Positions 33,797-42,304 of a stretch of 64,000 bases of DNA are shown piece by piece; positions within the stretch are counted from its first letter, which is position 1; each line of letters opens with the position of its first letter. The notes below the pieces were generated by a model, which was not told the DNA's origin, made no database searches, and was given only the letters and a program-made list of their open reading frames with translations. The translations under genes were made by a program, and so were the position numbers. Source of the stretch: a virus. The stretch spans positions 62,001-126,000 of the IMG/VR virus record IMGVR_UViG_3300050120_000152; one strand, 5' to 3'.

Positions 33797-33797
33797 A

Positions 33798-33817
33798 AAG
33801 CGGGGAATTCCCCGCTT
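33798..33817. terminator. Hairpin between convergent genes
   Basis: An 8-bp stem (33798-33805 with 33810-33817), loop AATT, flanked by A and T tracts. Confidence 0.75.
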
Positions 33818-34013
33818 AAATATTTCGTTCTACAACATCGCTTGCGTCTCGAAAAATTTCGGTAATACGTTTTACTTCTTCATCTTGAATATCATCTTCT
33901 TCAGCATCATAGCATTCAAAGTTTGGGATACCTGAGCCGATGAACAATTCACTAATTTCTGTCATATGTTCTTTCAAAGCTTCAAAGAAGCTTTCACGAT
34001 CTAAATTACGCAT
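33816..34013 (-). CDS. Small acidic hypothetical protein
   Basis: 65 aa, strongly acidic in the middle (CYDAEEDDIQDEEVK). Ribosome site ggaga on the minus strand precedes the start. Not recognised. Confidence 0.6.
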   Translation of the reverse strand: MRNLDRESFFEALKEHMTEISELFIGSGIPNFECYDAEEDDIQDEEVKRITEIFRDASDVVERNI

Positions 34014-34032
34014 TTTATTCTAAATCTCCTAA

Positions 34033-34209
34033 TTAACCTAATAAAAATTGCTTGCCACTCTTAGTCACTGGGACAATGGTAGCTCTTTTCTTTGTGGATT
34101 CATCCATCTTATCTATACACACTTCAGCCAACACATGACTACCATGCGTTGAAATCACTTTACCTTCTACCAATACTTCAAATTGTAAATCATTATCTGT
34201 TAAGTTCAT
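34033..34209 (-). CDS. Small hypothetical protein
   Basis: 58 aa starting MNLTDNDLQFEVLVEGKVI and ending GKQFLLG, beta-rich, between two other minus-strand genes in the 34014-34244 gap. Codon use matches neighbours. No family recognised. Confidence 0.6.
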   Translation of the reverse strand: MNLTDNDLQFEVLVEGKVISTHGSHVLAEVCIDKMDESTKKRATIVPVTKSGKQFLLG

Positions 34210-34244
34210 AACCGTAATCCCATTATACCTAATATAATGGATAT

Positions 34245-35069
34245 TTAGATATTATTTGTATCAGTGTCATTAAAATCGAAATACTGTTCCACTTCATTAA
34301 TTACAGCGTGGCACTTCTCTAGGTCAAATTTGTTATCAGTACGAACCCCAGATTCCATATCAATATAATAGGATTCAATACGAAAACCATCATATTTCCC
34401 GGTTTCCGTGTTGATTAATTTCAGGACGTTTGAGATATTTCCCGGTTTTAATCCACCAGCATAACCAGTTAAAATATCCTTATAAGGGCGTTTAACCACT
34501 TCGATTTCACGTCCAAAACCACCAGAACCATCATAGAGAATATTAATATTAGGCATAACACCAGAGATAGATGCTTCTTGATTCATTCGTTTAACTAATT
34601 TTGTAATAAACTCTTCTTTAGATTTGTTACTTTGTAAAATTAATGGAAATGAATGTTTATGACTGACTTCTAATACATTGTCAATAAGTTCTTCAATATT
34701 AGTAAAATTATTCATCGCAAAATTTAATTGGATTCTTGAACTGCAACCCATGTCAATAAATTCATTATCAGATTTTAAATAACGATTTACGGCATCTTCG
34801 CCGCAAAGATGTAAGGATGTTGTAATGCTTTTAGGAAACAATTTAGCAATAGACTCTTTTATAAAATTCAATGGTGGATAACGGATATCAGTTGTCAATG
34901 AACGCGTTTTACTGAATAAAAATCCAAACTCAATAAAAGGAGGATTATTCATATATTCAAAAGTATCTACAGCATTTAAATCCAAATCTATTAATTTGAG
35001 TAAATCAGTTGATTCATCAACACCAACAAATGAGATTAATTCTAACATAGACATATCCTTAAAGAACAC
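34245..35069 (-). CDS. TrpF-like TIM-barrel protein
   Basis: 274 aa. Segments fall in the order of phosphoribosylanthranilate isomerase: IEFGFLFSKTRSLTTDIRYP (beta 1-2), TTSLHLCGEDAVNRYL (beta 3), RIQLNF (beta 4), ILYDGSGGFGREIEV (beta 5), LTGYAGGLKPGNI (beta 6, phosphate loop) and IDMESGVRT (beta 8, phosphate loop). The SGV and GYAGGLKP motifs are the strongest. A phage gene of this fold may act on a ribose phosphate rather than in tryptophan synthesis. It overlaps the next gene on the minus strand by 11 nt. Confidence 0.7.
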   Translation of the reverse strand: MFFKDMSMLELISFVGVDESTDLLKLIDLDLNAVDTFEYMNNPPFIEFGFLFSKTRSLTTDIRYPPLNFIKESIAKLFPKSITTSLHLCGEDAVNRYLKSDNEFIDMGCSSRIQLNFAMNNFTNIEELIDNVLEVSHKHSFPLILQSNKSKEEFITKLVKRMNQEASISGVMPNINILYDGSGGFGREIEVVKRPYKDILTGYAGGLKPGNISNVLKLINTETGKYDGFRIESYYIDMESGVRTDNKFDLEKCHAVINEVEQYFDFNDTDTNNI

Positions 35070-35442
35070 TTGGTATAGCAGTTATTGTAATAGGGGTAAA
35101 ATGAACAATTTTATCAGCTTCTTTAACCAATATATTAGAATCGACAGGCTTGTAACCTAATTCCGAATCCAATGAATGTGTAATATGAAAAATTTTTCCA
35201 TCAGGTCTAATCGTTTCACCATCCACATTAGTCAAAAAACATTCTAGACCATCCCCACTATCGATATATCCAATAATTTTAATGGACGTTGCTTCCTTTG
35301 GTAATGGAGCATCCATAGGAACATTGAAGACCACCGTAATATGATGACATAATACTTTTTTATATTTTGGTGGAAACTTTTCAAGTAATAAATTTCTTGA
35401 TTTTTCAGATAATAGATAGCAGCTATACATGATAAGTCCCAT
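35059..35442 (-). CDS. 2H-type phosphoesterase-like protein
   Basis: About 127 aa. Two H-x-T motifs, LCHHITVVFNVP (about residue 33) and GKIFHITHSLD (about 83), give the 2H fold of cyclic phosphodiesterases and RNA-repair proteins. It differs from the Acb1-like protein at 21328. ATG at 35430 (residue 5) is an alternative start. It overlaps the TrpF-like gene. Confidence 0.65.
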   Translation of the reverse strand: MGLIMYSCYLLSEKSRNLLLEKFPPKYKKVLCHHITVVFNVPMDAPLPKEATSIKIIGYIDSGDGLECFLTNVDGETIRPDGKIFHITHSLDSELGYKPVDSNILVKEADKIVHFTPITITAIPSVL

Positions 35443-35521
35443 AGATTTAAAGATGAAGTATAATGCCTGAAGACTTAACTGTCAAGGATCATCTATAAAT
35501 ATGTGAATAGGGGCTGTATAT

Positions 35522-36073
35522 ATGACATACGATCTAACCCATTGGGATAATCCACGCGCTGCAATAGCAACCAAATATGTAAATAATGATTTTGCATATG
35601 TGTCGCGTGGAGCAAATATCGCATTTTACATATTAAAAGAATTTAACATATCGCCAAATGAAGCTAAAGATTTGACCGTACTGGATTATGGTTGTGGTAC
35701 AGGAAGAGCTGCAGCATTCTTAGCATTAATATTTAAAACATCCGTGGGATATGATCCTAATATTAATTGTATAAAGGTAGCTAAAGAAGAAAATCTAAAA
35801 TCTGAATTAAATGTACATAATTTAATATTGACTGATAATGTAGCTAACATACCACAATGTGATATTGCATTTAGTACCAATGTCATAGAACATTTAGATT
35901 ATGCAGCACAACAGATTATGATAGATACTCTTAAAAGTAAAGTTACCGGCAAATCATTGCTTTGGTATAATCCTGCTATGAATAATAAACTAGAACCCTA
36001 TATTGTTAGTAGTGTATGGGCAGATAAATTAAGGGGCGGAAAAATACAAATAGACTTTTTTGATATCCATTAA
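35522..36073 (+). CDS. SAM-dependent methyltransferase
   Basis: 183 aa. LTVLDYGCGTGRAAAFLA is motif I (SAM binding, about residue 49), followed by VGYDPN, then CDIAFSTNVIEHLD (motif IV). Class I Rossmann methyltransferase. The C-terminal part is short for this class. Target unknown. Ribosome site gggg upstream. Confidence 0.82.
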   Translation: MTYDLTHWDNPRAAIATKYVNNDFAYVSRGANIAFYILKEFNISPNEAKDLTVLDYGCGTGRAAAFLALIFKTSVGYDPNINCIKVAKEENLKSELNVHNLILTDNVANIPQCDIAFSTNVIEHLDYAAQQIMIDTLKSKVTGKSLLWYNPAMNNKLEPYIVSSVWADKLRGGKIQIDFFDIH

Positions 36074-36085
36074 AATATAACTAGT

Positions 36086-36346
36086 TTATGCACATTGGCC
36101 ATCTTGAACTTTCAACCATTCGATCAAATCATTTAAATCGCCGATATGGTTATTGTTGACTATTATTTGGGGAGCGCTTTTCAAGGGTTTAATTGATTTT
36201 AGCTCGGTAATTCTTTGATGTAAATCTTGAATAGTCAAATCTTTTCCAAGTATCTTTTCTTCAAAATCTAAACATTTAGATTTTAGAAGAGATTTTGCAG
36301 TATTACATTGTACACACATATCTTTGCTGATGACTTCTATATACAT
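36086..36346 (-). CDS. Glutaredoxin-like protein
   Basis: 86 aa. CVQC active site at residues 11-14, APQIIVNNNHIG (cis-Pro) and GDLNDLIEWL. It would reduce disulfides such as those of ribonucleotide reductase. One of two glutaredoxins here (see 39681). Confidence 0.85.
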   Translation of the reverse strand: MYIEVISKDMCVQCNTAKSLLKSKCLDFEEKILGKDLTIQDLHQRITELKSIKPLKSAPQIIVNNNHIGDLNDLIEWLKVQDGQCA

Positions 36347-36366
36347 TATTATTTTCCTAGTATAGT

Positions 36367-36822
36367 TTATTTATTGTATTCGTAGATTGTAATCTCGATC
36401 CGTGGATACTTGGCATGATATTCTTTAAAAATAGGTTCTACATCTAATTCCCATGATAGTCCACCTAATCCACATCCTATTTTAGGAAAATGTGCAGATA
36501 AATTATCATGTAAAGAACACCAATTTAGCGCTTGGTGTATTACCTGTTCGATAGCTTTTACTGAAGCATATCGTTTTCCATCATTACCATAATTTAATTG
36601 AGTGAATCCATTACCAATGTAAAGATCATTTTCGATATGTACTATTTGTAATTTCCCGAGAGAATCTACCCCTGTAGGCATCATTTTAAACTTATCATAA
36701 ACTTGAGGGAATTGTTTACGAATTTGACCTGCTACCCCGCTGCCAAAAGCACCACTGGCATTTGTTCCATGAACGATTAATCCTTCAGTGCATTTAAGAA
36801 TGTCTTTATTGAGTAATTTCAT
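36367..36822 (-). CDS. Macro-domain ADP-ribose-binding protein
   Basis: 151 aa, a single macro domain. LIVHGTNASGAFGSGVAGQI (about residue 15) is the ADP-ribose loop, and FPKIGCGLGGLSWE (about 113) the second phosphate-binding loop. Such stand-alone macro domains hydrolyse ADP-ribose-1''-phosphate or remove ADP-ribose from proteins or nucleic acids. It overlaps the MoxR gene's 3' end on the same strand. See findings for links to RNA repair and NAD+ metabolism. Confidence 0.9.
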   Translation of the reverse strand: MKLLNKDILKCTEGLIVHGTNASGAFGSGVAGQIRKQFPQVYDKFKMMPTGVDSLGKLQIVHIENDLYIGNGFTQLNYGNDGKRYASVKAIEQVIHQALNWCSLHDNLSAHFPKIGCGLGGLSWELDVEPIFKEYHAKYPRIEITIYEYNK

Positions 36823-38242
36823 TGATGATCTTTTCCTGTATTAAGCGTTGACCAACTTCATTAAATAGAGTATCTGATTGTGCAATCTTACGTAATCCTG
36901 CTAATTTTTGGGTATAAATTATATCAAGTTTTACGTAATGAAGTCTCTCCCGAATTTTTTTAATAGTACGAATATTAGCTAGGATAAATGGATGCAATGC
37001 TTCTTCTGTGCGAGTCAACAACTCACACATCACCCCAAACATTTTGGTATAATAATCTTCAGCCAAAATAATATCGTAACTGGTTATCAATCCAACACGG
37101 TTAATAACTTCGCGTTGCTTATCTGGATCAGCATAATATCCAATATTATGTCGATTATCAGAAACCACATTGATAAATTCCATATCACTCAACTCATCAG
37201 ATGGAATAGTTTTAGCTCTCCACCGCTTTAGCCCAGAAATGATACTATATTCTATTTTATTGGTACCCCCGCTCTTTTGAGAAATGATCGGGTCAAAGTA
37301 TATTTGATATTTACGATAATCTTCGGTGTCCATGATATGGCGGCGAATAGTAGAATGTGACAAAAAGGTTTTAATCAATTTTTCCTTGGGAAAATGTTGA
37401 ACAAAATAGGTTTGATAACTCTTGTCATTTAAGATCAAAGCTTCAGTGGCAAAATAGAAATTTTCGCTTTCGAATGCCTCTTTAGAAGCAGCATCATTCT
37501 TTTCTAAAAATAATGCCTTTAATTTTTCAGCAGGTGCCCCATCAGCCAATTGTGTAACCAATTGATGTACACTTACACTGGCTGGTAAAATATAACTCAA
37601 ATCACCACCCACAAGATATTCATCAAGTACATAACTTAACCGGCGTGGAGAAATTTCATCTTTCACATCATCTTCTAAAGCATCCCACCAATCACATGCG
37701 GTATTACCAATCGCTCCATAACGCTTTGTAAAGAACTCTCGGTTAACGGCATAGGGTAGCTCCACATGAACATGGAAACGGTCACGTTGAGCCGGATCAA
37801 GCTTCTCAACATCATAGGAATCATCATCGTCAGGGTTGATTGCTGCCCAAATAACTTCAAGGTTCTCCATCTTCTTACCATTGATGGATTTGAACTGTAG
37901 AATTTCCATTACCGCGTTTCGCACTTTAGGCGCTGCGCGATTATATTCATCAATCATGATAGCTCTAACACTATCAGTTTGAAATAGTTTAGGGCGCACC
38001 AAATCAAGATAACTTTCGTGTGTGATAGGGTCAAATACTTCTTTAGGCACACCTACGAAGTCTACCCATGGATCAAGTGTGGAAGCACTGAAGTAGAGCC
38101 AATTGCCCTTACCATAGTGTTCATCAAATTTCTCTTTAACGGTTTCGGTCTTACCGATGCCGTGTTTACCTGTAAATAACACATTACGTTTGTTTACGAT
38201 CCATGAATCGTAATTTGCTGGTAGAGGGGTACGCTTGGTCAC
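36806..38242 (-). CDS. MoxR-type AAA+ ATPase
   Basis: 478 aa. VLFTGKHGIGKTETVKEKF is Walker A (about residue 20), RAIMIDEYNRAAP Walker B (about 95), EVIWAAINPDDDD sensor 1 (about 128) and LDPAQRDRFHVHVEL the arginine-finger/GAFTP-like region. MoxR ATPases act with VWA proteins as chaperones for metal insertion or assembly. The VWA partner is encoded divergently at 38331. Confidence 0.87.
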   Translation of the reverse strand: MTKRTPLPANYDSWIVNKRNVLFTGKHGIGKTETVKEKFDEHYGKGNWLYFSASTLDPWVDFVGVPKEVFDPITHESYLDLVRPKLFQTDSVRAIMIDEYNRAAPKVRNAVMEILQFKSINGKKMENLEVIWAAINPDDDDSYDVEKLDPAQRDRFHVHVELPYAVNREFFTKRYGAIGNTACDWWDALEDDVKDEISPRRLSYVLDEYLVGGDLSYILPASVSVHQLVTQLADGAPAEKLKALFLEKNDAASKEAFESENFYFATEALILNDKSYQTYFVQHFPKEKLIKTFLSHSTIRRHIMDTEDYRKYQIYFDPIISQKSGGTNKIEYSIISGLKRWRAKTIPSDELSDMEFINVVSDNRHNIGYYADPDKQREVINRVGLITSYDIILAEDYYTKMFGVMCELLTRTEEALHPFILANIRTIKKIRERLHYVKLDIIYTQKLAGLRKIAQSDTLFNEVGQRLIQEKIINEITQ

Positions 38243-38274
38243 TATAGAAATCCTTTGGTTGTCAATGGTTGCCT

Positions 38275-38289
38275 ATCTTATCCTAAGAT
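38275..38289. promoter_or_regulatory. Operator-like inverted repeat between moxR and VWA genes
   Basis: ATCTTA (38275-38280), spacer TCC, TAAGAT (38284-38289): a perfect 6-bp dyad in the 88-bp divergent gap, flanked by possible -35 elements on both strands (TTGTCA-like forward, TTGCAA-like reverse). A shared regulator site is plausible but not proven. Confidence 0.45.
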
Positions 38290-38330
38290 GGTAAGCTATT
38301 GCAACATATAAACAACATTGCAGGTCAAAT

Positions 38331-39653
38331 ATGACACTTCAAACTACCGACGAAGCAACAAATAACATACCTGCCCCAGCAGTTAAACATCGTTACAATA
38401 CCGTAGCTCGCATGTCTCAAGTAGAAATGATGGAAATTTCGTTCCATTTACAGAAGCATCACGCCATTTTTAACAAATTTTTTACATCTGGTGCACCCAT
38501 CTTTGAGCGTACCTTACATACTGCTGCTGTCTATGCTACTGCTGATACTGGTAAATTCTTGTTCATGAAGATTAACCCTGATTTTTGGGCTTCTCTAGAC
38601 ATGACACAAAAGCTATTCATCATTTCACACGAATGTCTGCATCTGATTCTAAACCATTTAACCCGCTTGTGCAATGAAAAATTTCCACGATTGGTTAATT
38701 ACGCTAAAGATTTGGTCGTCAATCATATGGCAGTAGAAAAATTTGGATTCAAGCGTTCAGAAATCGATCCCGAAAATGTGTATTGCTGGGTAGATAAATT
38801 TTTTAAATCAGAAGAAAACATTAAAACGAATGAAACGGCTGAATATTATTATTCATTGCTGTTGGTAAAGAAAGAGAATGGTACACTTCCCGAAGGTTGT
38901 GAAACCGTGGATGAACATGCAACCATCTCCCCAGAAGATTTAAATGATTTTATTGATGATATGGATAAATTTTTAACGCCTGAAGAAAAGGAATATCTTA
39001 AGGATATTCTTATTCAACATGGTGCAGTAGGCGGTGGTACTATCGCAGGTAAAGGTGGTGGCCCCGGTTCATGGACATTCTTTGATATTAAAGTAAAAAA
39101 GAAAAAGAAGTGGGAAACCGTTATTAAACGTTGGGCTATGCAAACTGCGGGTCGAAAAGAAAAAGTTGCTGACCAATGGGCTAGAATTAATCGTCGGTTT
39201 GCTTTTCTTAGTGATGATTTATTTTTACCATCAGAATTAGAAACTGATGAAGCACACAAAGAAAAGAAAAAGATTGACGTAATGTTTTTCTTGGATACAA
39301 GTGGATCATGTCATCATTTAGCAGAACGATTTTTTATTGCCGCGAAATCTCTCCCATCAGAGAGATTTAATATACGATTGTTCTGCTTTCATGATTATGT
39401 AGTGGAAACAGATATTTCTGGTGACAAAGTGCATAAAGGTGGTGGAACTAATTTTCAAATTATTGAAAATGAAATTCAAAAAACAGTAAGTGCGGGGGGC
39501 AAATATCCAAAAGCAGTATTTGTGGTGACAGATGGTGATGGTACTCCCATATCAGCAGAGTATCCAGAAAATTACCATTGGTTTTTGAGTCATCGTTCTA
39601 TATCATATATTCCAAAAGAATCTAAATGGTACGATTTGAATGATTTTGAATAA
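38331..39653 (+). CDS. VWA-like metallopeptidase (DUF2201 type)
   Basis: 440 aa. An N-terminal HECLHLILNH (about residue 101) is a zinc metallopeptidase-type HExxH-like motif, and the C-terminal KKKIDVMFFLDTSGSCHHL starts a VWA-like MIDAS domain (DxSGS). The middle is a Lys-rich, Gly-rich hinge (GGGTIAGKGGGPGSW). Pairs of such proteins with MoxR ATPases are known in bacteria. Role in a phage unknown. The divergent MoxR gene suggests they are co-regulated. Confidence 0.82.
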   Translation: MTLQTTDEATNNIPAPAVKHRYNTVARMSQVEMMEISFHLQKHHAIFNKFFTSGAPIFERTLHTAAVYATADTGKFLFMKINPDFWASLDMTQKLFIISHECLHLILNHLTRLCNEKFPRLVNYAKDLVVNHMAVEKFGFKRSEIDPENVYCWVDKFFKSEENIKTNETAEYYYSLLLVKKENGTLPEGCETVDEHATISPEDLNDFIDDMDKFLTPEEKEYLKDILIQHGAVGGGTIAGKGGGPGSWTFFDIKVKKKKKWETVIKRWAMQTAGRKEKVADQWARINRRFAFLSDDLFLPSELETDEAHKEKKKIDVMFFLDTSGSCHHLAERFFIAAKSLPSERFNIRLFCFHDYVVETDISGDKVHKGGGTNFQIIENEIQKTVSAGGKYPKAVFVVTDGDGTPISAEYPENYHWFLSHRSISYIPKESKWYDLNDFE

Positions 39654-39680
39654 AATAAAGCCCCTTTCGGGGCTTTATTT
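39653..39680. terminator. Bidirectional intrinsic terminator
   Basis: A 12-bp stem (39653-39664 with 39669-39680), loop TTTC, flanked by T runs. It separates the VWA gene from the convergent glutaredoxin. Confidence 0.9.
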
Positions 39681-39947
39681 TTACTTATTTGAATTGTAAG
39701 CTTGCGCCCAAGGATATATGCGAACTAAATCACTATATCCACCAATATACGATTCATCTATGAATATTTGAGGCACAGTATTAATTTTTACATCCAATCC
39801 TAAAGCATCAACTCTGGCTTGAACTTGTTCTTTTGTAATATTCGTACCAATGGTATATTCGGTAAAAGGTAAATCAGCAGCTTTAAATGCATTTTTTGCA
39901 TTAACACAATACGGGCAATTCGGTTTACTATAAATCTCAATTTTCAT
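39681..39947 (-). CDS. Glutaredoxin
   Basis: 88 aa. KPNCPYCVNAK has the CPYC active site, TVPQIFIDE the cis-Pro, and YIGGYSDL the GG motif: a standard monothiol/dithiol glutaredoxin. It is more typical than the one at 36086. Ribosome site ggaga on the minus strand. Confidence 0.92.
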   Translation of the reverse strand: MKIEIYSKPNCPYCVNAKNAFKAADLPFTEYTIGTNITKEQVQARVDALGLDVKINTVPQIFIDESYIGGYSDLVRIYPWAQAYNSNK

Positions 39948-40018
39948 TTATTATTCTCCTAAAAATAATGACAACTTTCGTTGTCATTATTTAGTATATC
40001 ATTAATGCTGGTGAAATA

Positions 40019-40342
40019 TCAATCTTCTTTTTTACCATCACCATTCTTGCTACCTTCAGGTCTGCCAGTGCGCGGCAATTCACCATCTTTACCTTGCTTA
40101 GCCTTCAATGCCTGTACACTGGTTAAGTGATACCATGAATCACGGCTACCCGGTTCTGGTTCACGACTAGCTTTCAAGTCACCATCAGCTTTATATTGTC
40201 TGACTCGTGACATACTGCAACCTAGAATTTTTGCGGCTTGAGCCCCGGTTATTTCTTCAGATTTTGGGGCTGGAGCCTTATTCGGTGTTTCATCTTCGGT
40301 AGTAGATTCTTTCAATAATTTGTTCAAAACATCTAATTTCAT
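40019..40342 (-). CDS. Helix-turn-helix protein, excisionase/MerR-like
   Basis: 107 aa. The middle segment EITGAQAAKILGCSMSRVRQYKADG is a winged-helix recognition helix of the excisionase/MerR type. An acidic/Pro N-terminus (DETPNKAPAPK) and a basic C-terminal tail follow. Likely a transcriptional regulator or DNA-binding factor. Confidence 0.65.
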   Translation of the reverse strand: MKLDVLNKLLKESTTEDETPNKAPAPKSEEITGAQAAKILGCSMSRVRQYKADGDLKASREPEPGSRDSWYHLTSVQALKAKQGKDGELPRTGRPEGSKNGDGKKED

Positions 40343-40385
40343 TGCGGGGATTCCGTTAGTTATGTCTATTTATATCTATATTTGA

Positions 40386-40679
40386 TTATGGTAACGACTT
40401 TGAAGTACAAACAAGGTCTTCCCATTCGATTTGATTTATTGACCAATGTTTACCATTTACGTCAACTACATTAGAAATTATAAAATCTGCGAAATATTGT
40501 GAGGGTATATCTACTCGTTGAGATTTTAAATATTCTACTGTAGAATGATCTAATTTACTTACACAGCTTACTAAGGTATCATTATGAACCTTAGACAAAT
40601 CGGGGGGTGTTGGTGTAACAGTTTGTGCCGAACATGAAAATACAAACATTAGCATCGGAATTATTAAAAACTTTTTCAT
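40386..40679 (-). CDS. Lipoprotein
   Basis: 97 aa from MKKFLIIPMLMFVFSCSAQ, start supported by gagaa upstream. The signal has a lipobox-like FVFSC, so lipidation at Cys 16 is likely. The mature part has further Cys (VSCVSK, LVCTSK). Small phage lipoproteins often affect superinfection or lysis; the role here is unknown. Confidence 0.65.
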   Translation of the reverse strand: MKKFLIIPMLMFVFSCSAQTVTPTPPDLSKVHNDTLVSCVSKLDHSTVEYLKSQRVDIPSQYFADFIISNVVDVNGKHWSINQIEWEDLVCTSKSLP

Positions 40680-40727
40680 TGCATTTCTCAATTTATTAAT
40701 ATTATTTATTCCACTATAAATAATTTC

Positions 40728-41186
40728 ATGCAAGATAAAATCAAAGACCCTATTAAAATAGATAAAAAACAAACCTTTTCATTGATACTTACCATTATAA
40801 CAGTATGTTTAATTTTGGTAGCTGGGGGTATTATGCTACCTTATCTAGTGAGTCATCATAAACAAAACTCATTAGACACACATTTTTATTTGAATAGAAT
40901 TACTAATTTGGCACAAGTTACAGAAAAGTATAAGACATTCTGGCATAGATATGATATAATACTGACTCAGCGTGCCAATACTGATGGAAACCCTGCAATA
41001 AGTTTACAAGAAAAAGCCACATTTGATGAAGGATTTTTTGGCACATTAGGATTGACAGTAGATCAGACAACTAAAACCATCACAAAAAATGATGGATCAT
41101 ATCCCAATGAAACTGCATTAATTTGTAGGATTAACTATTATTACCCTTCTCACCCATGGATACATCCGATCTGCCCAGATTTATAA
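40728..41186 (+). CDS. Membrane protein with periplasmic domain
   Basis: 152 aa. A single membrane helix (about residues 18-40) followed by a periplasmic domain with two Cys at the C-terminus (LICRIN, HPICPDL). Its 3' end overlaps the convergent gene at 41131. No family recognised. Confidence 0.65.
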   Translation: MQDKIKDPIKIDKKQTFSLILTIITVCLILVAGGIMLPYLVSHHKQNSLDTHFYLNRITNLAQVTEKYKTFWHRYDIILTQRANTDGNPAISLQEKATFDEGFFGTLGLTVDQTTKTITKNDGSYPNETALICRINYYYPSHPWIHPICPDL

Positions 41187-41394
41187 TTTTAAACCCTTTG
41201 AGAACCGTGTTGATACCGTCAATAGTTCCGAGCAATCCAATAATCAAAGTAAATATGCCATTGGTTAATTGAAAATTACTATGCGAATCACTTAGAGAAA
41301 TTCCGCCATATATAACGATAGCACCGAAGAATAAAGTGAAGATAGCCCCAACAATCAGATTGTACACTGCATATTTTTTTGTTAATTTATTCAT
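41131..41394 (-). CDS. Small membrane protein, two helices
   Basis: 87 aa. Two membrane segments (about residues 10-30 and 42-62) and a basic C-terminus. Overlaps the 3' end of the gene at 40728 by 56 nt in the opposite orientation, an unusually long overlap here. Not recognised. Confidence 0.55.
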   Translation of the reverse strand: MNKLTKKYAVYNLIVGAIFTLFFGAIVIYGGISLSDSHSNFQLTNGIFTLIIGLLGTIDGINTVLKGFKIINLGRSDVSMGEKGNNS

Positions 41395-41459
41395 ATCTAT
41401 TGACTTTCATTCTTATTTTATTTATCATCGCCAACTCACCCAACCCAACAGGAAATTAA

Positions 41460-41765
41460 ATGAATAAGCCCCATCATGAACAACTATCCATTAAACCGGA
41501 ACACGATTATGTATTTGTTAAACATACTAAAGTCAAACAAACTACTATGGCATCTGGTGTTATTGTAGCTGAAGTAAATAAATTTGCTGATATTTTGAAT
41601 GGGACAGTAGTTGCCGTAAGCGACAGTAGCCCATATCCATTAACAGTAAATATTGCGGATACAGTCTGGTTTACCGAACAGACTATCAAAACTAAAACTA
41701 TTTTAGATGGTAAAGAATACTTAGTATTAAGTGAAAAAGATTTGCTTGCCTATCGATCCCATTAA
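41460..41765 (+). CDS. GroES-like co-chaperonin
   Basis: 101 aa. DYVFVKHTKVKQTTMASGVIV and TVVAVSDS-like strand pairs, followed by ADTVWFTEQT and KEYLVLSEKDLLA, follow the Cpn10/T4 gp31 pattern (mobile loop at about residues 22-32). It would cap host GroEL for folding phage proteins. Ribosome site aggaaatt. Confidence 0.75.
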   Translation: MNKPHHEQLSIKPEHDYVFVKHTKVKQTTMASGVIVAEVNKFADILNGTVVAVSDSSPYPLTVNIADTVWFTEQTIKTKTILDGKEYLVLSEKDLLAYRSH

Positions 41766-41778
41766 CGCATGCGTTAAT
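41761..41778. promoter_or_regulatory. 18-nt perfect palindrome
   Basis: ATTAACGCATGCGTTAAT is perfectly symmetric and overlaps the GroES stop. It could be a regulator binding site. The following 41779-42033 has no gene. Confidence 0.5.
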
Positions 41779-41797
41779 TGAGAATATTGTAATCCAG

Positions 41798-41832
41798 CCT
41801 TGAAAAATTCATACCGCATGAATTTTTCAAGG
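41798..41832 (+). repeat. 15-bp perfect hairpin in a nested inverted repeat
   Basis: A 15-bp stem (41798-41812 with 41818-41832) with a 5-nt loop, itself flanked by ATTGTAAT (about 41786) and ATTACAAT (about 41844), which pair. There is no T run, so it is not an ordinary terminator. It may be an RNA structure, protein site or replication element. Confidence 0.7.
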
Positions 41833-41965
41833 TCATTAGAATATTACAATGTGTTATATCTATTGATTATAATAATATACATCAAGGCTGTCATAGTATA
41901 ACATAGAATTTAAAATAATTCAATAATTCCGATAATTAATTTATCTATGGTTCATAATTATATCA

Positions 41966-41995
41966 TTGACGTTACTATATGTAATGTATTACACT
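41966..41995 (+). promoter_or_regulatory. Promoter for the 42034 gene
   Basis: TTGACG at 41966-41971 and TACACT at 41990-41995 with an 18-bp spacer, about 40 bp before the ATG at 42034. Confidence 0.45.
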
Positions 41996-42033
41996 AGTCT
42001 CTGTTGAAATATATCATATCGAGGAATGTTGTC

Positions 42034-42294
42034 ATGGGTAAAATTTTTGGTGAACTCTTAACTACATATGCTTTGTACACTTTGAACGGTGCAGGGTTAA
42101 TTGTTGTTTTCTGGACTTTAGCAAGTTGGTACATCACTTGCATTTATGGATGGTTGGCTGAAGGTGCATTCGTTGTGCTGACCTATATAGCGCTCAAGCT
42201 GATTATCAATGCTATTGCAAATTATATCAACAAAAAATCTATTTATTATGGTAACCGATCTAATTGGGACAACCGTAAGAAAGATACTGAATAA
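42034..42294 (+). CDS. Small membrane protein
   Basis: 86 aa starting MGKIFGELLTTYALYTLNGA at ATG 42034, which has gagga 8 nt upstream; a longer frame is open to 42004 but from a TTG without ribosome site. Two membrane segments (about residues 10-30 and 40-62). Not recognised. Confidence 0.65.
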   Translation: MGKIFGELLTTYALYTLNGAGLIVVFWTLASWYITCIYGWLAEGAFVVLTYIALKLIINAIANYINKKSIYYGNRSNWDNRKKDTE

Positions 42295-42304
42295 GGAGTC
42301 TGCT

